A stretch of DNA of 11,097 bases, taken from positions 1-11,097 of the forward strand of contig CAKSJL010000057.1 in assembly GCA_934463345.1 (NCBI GenBank), given 5' to 3'. Shown here piece by piece: positions 6,758-11,097 of the stretch. The translations under genes and the position numbers were made by a program. Below the pieces are notes generated by a model, which ran no database searches, was not told the origin of the DNA, and saw nothing but the letters and a program-made list of their open reading frames with translations. The DNA is from an uncultured Oscillospiraceae bacterium (GTDB lineage Bacteria > Bacillota > Clostridia > Oscillospirales > Ruminococcaceae). The stretch's first letter is position 1; the number at the start of each line of letters is the position of its first letter.

Positions 6758-6846
6758 GAACCGGACTTTGCAGAAGGGCGTTAATCAGTCGTTTTGAACG
6801 ATCTAAAAAATCTGCGTCTGGTTCGGATGTGCCGGTGTAACCGGCA
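6758..6846 (+). ncRNA. Candidate structured RNA between hydA and its terminator
   Basis: A long stem pairs GAACCGGAC (6758-6766) with GTCTGGTTC (6816-6824), continued inward by GCAGA (6770-6774) with TCTGC (6811-6815). It encloses a small hairpin, TCGTT (6789-6793) with AACGA (6797-6801). A 7-bp hairpin follows (TGCCGGT 6830-6836, ACCGGCA 6840-6846), then the terminator. CCGGT (6832-6836) could also pair with ACCGG at 6858-6862, which would break the terminator stem, so an attenuator-like switch is conceivable. A weak promoter-like TATAAG (6753-6758) could make it a separate small RNA. It matches no riboswitch consensus I recognise. It could be just a structured hydA 3' UTR. Confidence 0.35.
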
Positions 6847-6848
6847 GT

Positions 6849-6889
6849 AAAACTGATACCGGTGCTGAATGAACGGTATCAGTTTTTTT
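6849..6889 (+). terminator. Strong intrinsic terminator of the hydrogenase operon
   Basis: A perfect stem pairs AAAACTGATACCG (6849-6861) with CGGTATCAGTTTT (6874-6886) around a 12-nt loop and runs into a T-tract (6883-6889). It lies about 120 bp after the hydA stop, at the end of the structured 3' region. Confidence 0.93.
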
Positions 6890-7014
6890 ATTCGTCAGAT
6901 ATATGAACTGGAACTACGGATCAGGAATTTTCGCAAAATGTGCCAGTATATTTTCGCTGCCTTCGTTGTAATTATGAATTCTGCCTAAATTTTTTTCAAA
7001 TCCTATGAATCTTT

Positions 7015-7044
7015 AAGACTAATTTAAGAAATATATTTTATAAT
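7015..7044 (+). promoter_or_regulatory. Probable promoter of the dockerin-protein gene
   Basis: A perfect TATAAT lies at 7039-7044. The -35 is poor: the best candidate, AAGACT at 7015-7020 with 18-bp spacing, matches consensus weakly, so an activator may be needed. Transcription from about 7051 would give a leader of roughly 110 nt before the ATG at 7161. The rest of the 6890-7160 gap shows no gene or clear structure. Confidence 0.5.
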
Positions 7045-7160
7045 GGAGTTACTGAAAATGATTGAAGCAGAATTCAGCAGTATTTTTAAGATTGTGCAAC
7101 AGTTTTTATGTTTTACGAAATTGTCTTGTGATACTGCGGTGCAAAAAGGAGAGGTTGGAA

Positions 7161-10100
7161 ATGTCAAGCAAAAAAAGATTTTTCAGAGCTTTATCAGCTG
7201 CAACTGCCTTGACTATGATTGCCGGAACTGGGTCGCTTGTCGGAGCTGCTCTTTTAGGCGATGCAAACAATGACGGACAGGTAGGTAATGCTGATATCCG
7301 TACACTTGGAAGCTATATTGTAGGTTCTTCGGATAATATTTCCACAGCGGCAGATATGAATGCTGACGGAAATATAAATGTATTTGATATGGTTATGCTG
7401 AGAAGACAGGTTCTTCAGAATCCTGTTACCGATGTTAACTATATCCACCTTAACAGCACTTCAATTACAACTGAAGGCAGCAATATGGAACTTAATGCTG
7501 CTAAAAATGTTGTAACGATTACTGCAAGCGGTTCTTACTATGTAGATGGTGATATGACTGACGGACAGATTATCGTAAATGTTCCGGATGAAACAGCTGA
7601 TGCTGAAACAGTAAAGATTTTCCTTAATGGTGTTTCAATGACAGGAAGCACAGCTTCACCAATATTTGTGGAAAATGCTGCAAACACATCCATAAATCTT
7701 GTTGAGGGAACAACAAATACCTTGAGTGACGGTTCAGCGGAATATTCAGATGATTATCTTGAATGCGCAGTACTTCATTCAAAGGATGATATGACGATCA
7801 AGGGCAGCGGTACACTTAACATTACTGCTAATACACAGTATGCGATCCACTGTTCAAATGATCTCAAGATCAACGGCGGAAATATTAACATTACAACTTC
7901 ACTTGCCGATGCTGTAAGAGGTAAGACATCAGTTACAGTTAAGGACGGAAATATTACTATTGACAGCGCCGGCGACGGTATCAAGTCAACAAAGGGTGAT
8001 GTTTCAATTACCGGCGGTAAGATTACAATTGCGGCAGAAAATGATGCCGTTCAGGCTGAAACAAATCTTGCGGTAAGCGGCGGTGAGGTTTATGCTTACG
8101 GTGCAAGAAGCTTTACAGCGGGTACAGATTATACTGTCGATATAACTGGCGGTACTGCTGTCGGAACAAGCAAGGAAGAGTTTACAAATACAGCTGGAAT
8201 AACAGTTAATTCAATGCTTTTAAATTATACTGAAAGAATCAGCAAGCAGAAGATTACAATTAATAAAAATGGTTCAGAGGTTTATTCAGTAACTCCTGAA
8301 AAGAAATACAATTATGCTCTTATCTGTAATGCAGCTCTTGAAAATGGTACTTATACCGTTTACACCGGAGACTCACAGATGACTCATGATGCTGCCGCAA
8401 CAGAGGGAGAGTTCATTAAGGCTGCGGCTTTAAGCACATTCAACAATGTTGCGGCAATCGGCGGAACTGTTGTTACAACGGACAATACAATTACTCTCAG
8501 CTCGTCAGGAATCACATTCCTTGGAAGCGGAGCATCTGTAAGCAGCGACAAGAATACTGTTACCATTTCAGAGCCGGGAACATATATCGTTAAGGGTGAA
8601 ATGGAAGGCGGACAGATAGTGGTTGACGTTGACAAGACAACATATGCTGATGGTCTTGTTGAACTTTCACTTGAAGGAATGTCACTGACAAATACATCGA
8701 CATCACCGATTTATATAGCAAGTATCGGTGACAAGTGTGCAATATCCGCAAAGAACGGAACTACAAATACAGTTTCTGATGGTTCTTCTGCGTACACAAA
8801 TGCTGATGATGACAGCGGCGCTATTTACAGCAAGGATGACCTTACATTCAAGGGCAAGGGTACACTTATAGTAAATGGTAATTATCAGGATGCTGTTGTA
8901 AGCAAGGACGACATCAAGATAAACAACGGAACGCTTCAGATCAATGCGGCTGATGATGGTATCAGAGGTAAGGATTCAGTTACAATAGGAAATGCTGATG
9001 ATACAGATTTCAGCATACTGAATGTAACAGTTAATGCAGAAGCCGGTGACGGCATAAAGTCAACAAACACAGATACAACAAGCGGCAAGGGCTGTATCAC
9101 AGTTAACGGAGGAACTGTTAATATTACAGCATATTCAGACGCTATGCATGCTTCACAGCTTCTGAATGTAAACAATGGTGACTTAACCCTTAAAACGACA
9201 GCGGCACAGTCCTCAAGCGGCGGCAATCAGCAGCCTGGAGGTCCTGGCAGCTGGGGAGGAAGCAGCGGCGGCAATCAGCAGCCTGGAGGTCCTGGCAGCT
9301 GGGGAGGAAGCAGCGGCGGTACAACTACTACTGACGATACAAGTGCAAAGGGTGTTAAGGCAGGATGCACTGATGATTCCGGAACAACTATTGAGGGAAC
9401 AATAAATATTTACGGCGGCAACTTTGATATTGATACTACTGATGACAGTATACATGCAACAAATGTAAATATTATCGGCGGAAATATCAAGGCTTCAACC
9501 GGTGATGACGGAATACATGCCGACCAGGATCTCGTTGTCGGAACAGAAGGCAAGGAAACAGATTACAGCACACCTTACATTGATATAATTAAGTCATATG
9601 AAGGTCTTGAGGGTTCAAATATTACTCAGTACAGCGGTACTGTAATGGTTACTTCAAGCGATGACGGATATAATGCAGCTGGTGGCACAGACAGTTCAGG
9701 CACAGGCGGTCCGGGAGGATGGAATCAGGGCGGCTCAATGGGCAGCGGAGACTATAACCTCACAATTAACGGCGGATACACATATGTAAATGCAGCAGGT
9801 GATGGTCTTGATTCAAACGGCAATCTTACAGTCAACGGCGGATATGTGTTCGTTTCACAGACAGGCGGCGGAAATTCTCCTATTGACTGTGATAACAAAT
9901 GGTCATATAACGGGGGCGTTGTAGTTGCAGGCGGAAGTAGCGATATGTTCAGCGAAAGCATTCCGGCAACATACAGCTTCCTGACAACTTCACAGATAAG
10001 TGCAGGCACAACTGTTACATTTACAAACAACAGCGGCAATGTTATTGCAACAATGACATTTGCAAATGCTTCACAGGAAATGGTTATGTGCAGTCCTGAA

Positions 10101-10268
10101 AGCAGTGTTACATGTTATACCGGCGGAACTGTAAGCGGTGCGGAATACTTCTCAGTAAGCTCAGCCAACAGCAGCATGAAAGCAGGCTATGGCGGAACTA
10201 TCAGCGGCGGAACGACTGTAAGCGCATCAACTTCAGGCGGTGGTGGCGGTCAGAATCCTTGGGGCTGA
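7161..10268 (+). CDS. Secreted dockerin protein with two Cthe_2159-like carbohydrate-binding beta-helix regions
   Basis: This encodes 1035 aa from the ATG at 7161, preceded by AAGGAGAGG (7146-7154). An upstream in-frame ATG at 7062 would put 33 unsuitable residues before an evident signal peptide. Residues 1-30 have a basic start (KKRFFR), a hydrophobic core and a small-residue end (VGAA). A type I dockerin follows at about 33-85 with two Ca-binding loops (D34/N36/D38/D45 and D65/N67/D69/D76). Residues about 94-365 and 440 onward are two related regions resembling Cthe_2159 of Clostridium thermocellum, a Ca-dependent beta-helix that binds cellulose and pectin. Shared motifs include KDDMTIKGSGTL/KDDLTFKGKGTL and GDGIKST in both. 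A Gly/Pro/Ser/Gln/Trp linker (686-720) interrupts the second copy. The C-terminus is Gly-rich with no anchor, so display should depend on a cohesin scaffold. No catalytic residues are evident. Confidence 0.88.
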   Translation: MSSKKRFFRALSAATALTMIAGTGSLVGAALLGDANNDGQVGNADIRTLGSYIVGSSDNISTAADMNADGNINVFDMVMLRRQVLQNPVTDVNYIHLNSTSITTEGSNMELNAAKNVVTITASGSYYVDGDMTDGQIIVNVPDETADAETVKIFLNGVSMTGSTASPIFVENAANTSINLVEGTTNTLSDGSAEYSDDYLECAVLHSKDDMTIKGSGTLNITANTQYAIHCSNDLKINGGNINITTSLADAVRGKTSVTVKDGNITIDSAGDGIKSTKGDVSITGGKITIAAENDAVQAETNLAVSGGEVYAYGARSFTAGTDYTVDITGGTAVGTSKEEFTNTAGITVNSMLLNYTERISKQKITINKNGSEVYSVTPEKKYNYALICNAALENGTYTVYTGDSQMTHDAAATEGEFIKAAALSTFNNVAAIGGTVVTTDNTITLSSSGITFLGSGASVSSDKNTVTISEPGTYIVKGEMEGGQIVVDVDKTTYADGLVELSLEGMSLTNTSTSPIYIASIGDKCAISAKNGTTNTVSDGSSAYTNADDDSGAIYSKDDLTFKGKGTLIVNGNYQDAVVSKDDIKINNGTLQINAADDGIRGKDSVTIGNADDTDFSILNVTVNAEAGDGIKSTNTDTTSGKGCITVNGGTVNITAYSDAMHASQLLNVNNGDLTLKTTAAQSSSGGNQQPGGPGSWGGSSGGNQQPGGPGSWGGSSGGTTTTDDTSAKGVKAGCTDDSGTTIEGTINIYGGNFDIDTTDDSIHATNVNIIGGNIKASTGDDGIHADQDLVVGTEGKETDYSTPYIDIIKSYEGLEGSNITQYSGTVMVTSSDDGYNAAGGTDSSGTGGPGGWNQGGSMGSGDYNLTINGGYTYVNAAGDGLDSNGNLTVNGGYVFVSQTGGGNSPIDCDNKWSYNGGVVVAGGSSDMFSESIPATYSFLTTSQISAGTTVTFTNNSGNVIATMTFANASQEMVMCSPESSVTCYTGGTVSGAEYFSVSSANSSMKAGYGGTISGGTTVSASTSGGGGGQNPWG
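9216..9319 (+). repeat. Perfect 48-bp tandem duplication in the Gly/Pro/Gln/Trp linker
   Basis: Two identical 48-bp units (9216-9263 and 9264-9311), plus the first 8 bases of a third (9312-9319), lie inside the dockerin gene and keep its frame. Each unit encodes 16 residues, SGGNQQPGGPGSWGGS. Complete nucleotide identity indicates a recent slippage duplication, and copy number may vary between strains. Similar Gly/Trp-rich stretches appear near 9700 and at the C-terminus, but these are not copies. Confidence 0.97.
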
Positions 10269-10328
10269 TTCTCTCAAAATACATTCTGAATTTATAAATG
10301 TTTATCCTTTCATAATTAAATAAAAACG

Positions 10329-10369
10329 AAAGCATCTGCTGTGATATGACTCTCAGCAGATGCTTTTTT
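10329..10369. terminator. Bidirectional terminator between convergent genes
   Basis: A perfect 13-bp stem pairs AAAGCATCTGCTG (10329-10341) with CAGCAGATGCTTT (10354-10366) and is followed by T residues to 10369, ending the dockerin transcript 60 bp after its stop. Read on the minus strand the same stem is followed by a T-rich run (complement of 10321-10328), so it can also stop transcription of the LCP gene. A second, shorter stem at 10394-10417 (GCCG/CGGC with TCTC/GAGA, one mismatch) lies nearer the LCP stop but lacks a good T-tract. Confidence 0.9.
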
Positions 10370-10423
10370 GCATAATTGCTGTAATGCAGGAAATGCCGCT
10401 CTCAGTCGAGAACGGCAAGTCTG

Positions 10424-11097
10424 TCAATACAATTCTTCTTCAATAATTTCAATGTTAGCGTCAAAGTCTATTTCAAGAACAGACTGTCCGTCAATAGTAG
10501 AACCGGAGAACGTATCATCCGCAGGGATTCTCAGCTGCTGTGTGTCATAGCCGATAAGGAATGACGGAACACGAAGTGACAACAGATACATACTGAACTT
10601 GCTCATGTTTGTATCCATGGAAGGGAGTATGTCCTTAGCTGTTGCGCCGAGCTTGAATGGATTTGCTTTTCCAAGGTTTTTAAGAATTTCTGTCAGTACC
10701 TTGCGCTGACGCTGTGTACGTTCAAAGTCAGCATTTCCGACATACCTTAAACGTGAATAGCATAGCGCCTGTTTGCCGTTAAGCTTGTACGTTCCGCCGC
10801 CGTTAAGATAATCGCTTTCATCCGGTGTGCCAAAGAGCGTGTTTCCCTCCGGACTGTCCAGCAGAACATTTATAGCGTCCGCTTCATCATCGGTGACTTC
10901 GATCTCAACTCCGCCGACAGCATTTACTATATTGGCAAATGAAATAAAATTAACGGTAAAATAATCATCAATTTCAATATAGAAGTTTTCTTCAATGGTA
11001 TCCATAAGAAGCTCAGGACCACCATAAGAATATGCGGCATTGAGCTTGTCACTGCCATAACCTGGGATTTGTACATATGAATCACGCATAAGTGAAA
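10424..11097 (-). CDS. LytR-CpsA-Psr (LCP) family cell-wall protein, 5' end beyond window
   Basis: This is a partial minus-strand gene. Its stop is at 10424-10426, and the frame stays open through the window end at 11097, where SLMRDSYVQIPG is read through, so the first Met in view is internal. LCP proteins are membrane-anchored, extracytoplasmic enzymes that transfer polyprenyl-linked glycopolymers such as teichoic acids or capsule onto peptidoglycan. Visible LCP hallmarks are the RDSYVQIPG segment, then KLNAAYSYGG, the VNFISFANIVNAVGGVEI strand-helix region, and the arginine-rich signature YSRLRYVGNADFERTQRQR, whose Arg and Asp residues bind the lipid pyrophosphate. The N-terminal cytoplasmic tail, membrane helix and first part of the domain are missing because of the window boundary. 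The C-terminus (EIIEEELY) ends shortly after the LCP domain, without an extra domain. The gene converges on the dockerin gene. Confidence 0.93.
   Translation of the reverse strand, partial: SLMRDSYVQIPGYGSDKLNAAYSYGGPELLMDTIEENFYIEIDDYFTVNFISFANIVNAVGGVEIEVTDDEADAINVLLDSPEGNTLFGTPDESDYLNGGGTYKLNGKQALCYSRLRYVGNADFERTQRQRKVLTEILKNLGKANPFKLGATAKDILPSMDTNMSKFSMYLLSLRVPSFLIGYDTQQLRIPADDTFSGSTIDGQSVLEIDFDANIEIIEEELY

Noticed and set aside
7062..7160. ATG at 7062 as start of the dockerin protein
   Set aside because: It would place 33 residues before a clear signal peptide. The strong AAGGAGAGG at 7146-7154 selects the ATG at 7161.
7058..7273. Leader open frame starting at 7058 and overlapping the dockerin gene start
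   Set aside because: Its GGAG lies before the predicted transcription start, and the frame runs across the dockerin signal peptide in another frame. The protein has no recognisable features.
9216..9319. CRISPR array
   Set aside because: The repeats are contiguous, in frame and without spacers; this is a coding tandem duplication.

Overview
The window looks like part of a chromosome from a gut or rumen, Ruminococcus-type member of the Clostridia (Oscillospiraceae). This is inferred from four things: the moderately AT-rich sequence, a dockerin-bearing secreted protein, a hydrogenase operon arranged as in anaerobic Clostridia, and an LCP-family wall gene. No rRNA or other species marker is present, so the genus is an inference.

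Layout. (1) 1-1157: a single-gene unit with a consensus promoter (TTGACA, 17 bp, TATAAT), a Cys-rich protein resembling peptidase U32 (160-1107) and an intrinsic terminator. (2) 1158-1522: a gene-free AT-rich gap holding an A/T inverted repeat and the probable operon promoter. (3) 1523-6726: a five-gene [FeFe]-hydrogenase operon in the order NuoE-like HydC/HndA, a stand-alone GHKL ATPase, a small 2Fe-2S HndB-like ferredoxin, NuoF-like HydB/HndC, and catalytic HydA/HndD. A 163-bp imperfect palindrome sits between the third and fourth genes. (4) 6727-6889: a structured 3' region with several hairpins ending in a strong terminator. (5) 7161-10268: a large secreted protein with a signal peptide, an N-terminal dockerin and two Cthe_2159-like beta-helical carbohydrate-binding regions, containing a perfect 48-bp tandem duplication. 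(6) 10329-10369: a terminator, probably bidirectional, between convergent genes. (7) 10424-11097, minus strand: the C-terminal part of an LCP-family cell-wall ligase, cut by the window edge.

How it works together. The operon encodes a soluble multimeric hydrogenase that should exchange electrons among NAD(P)H, ferredoxin and H2. By homology to HydABC (Ruminococcus albus, Thermotoga maritima) and HndABCD (Desulfovibrio fructosovorans) it is probably electron-bifurcating, making H2 from fermentation reductant. The dockerin protein would attach to a cohesin scaffold outside the cell and bind plant polysaccharide. The LCP protein acts in envelope assembly. The three regions are neighbours, not one pathway.

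Points most worth checking are the palindrome splitting the operon, the GHKL ATPase without a phosphoacceptor domain, the HydA L1 motif TSCSPGW in place of TSCCPxW, the structured RNA downstream of hydA, and the N-terminal dockerin on a duplicated Cthe_2159-like protein.
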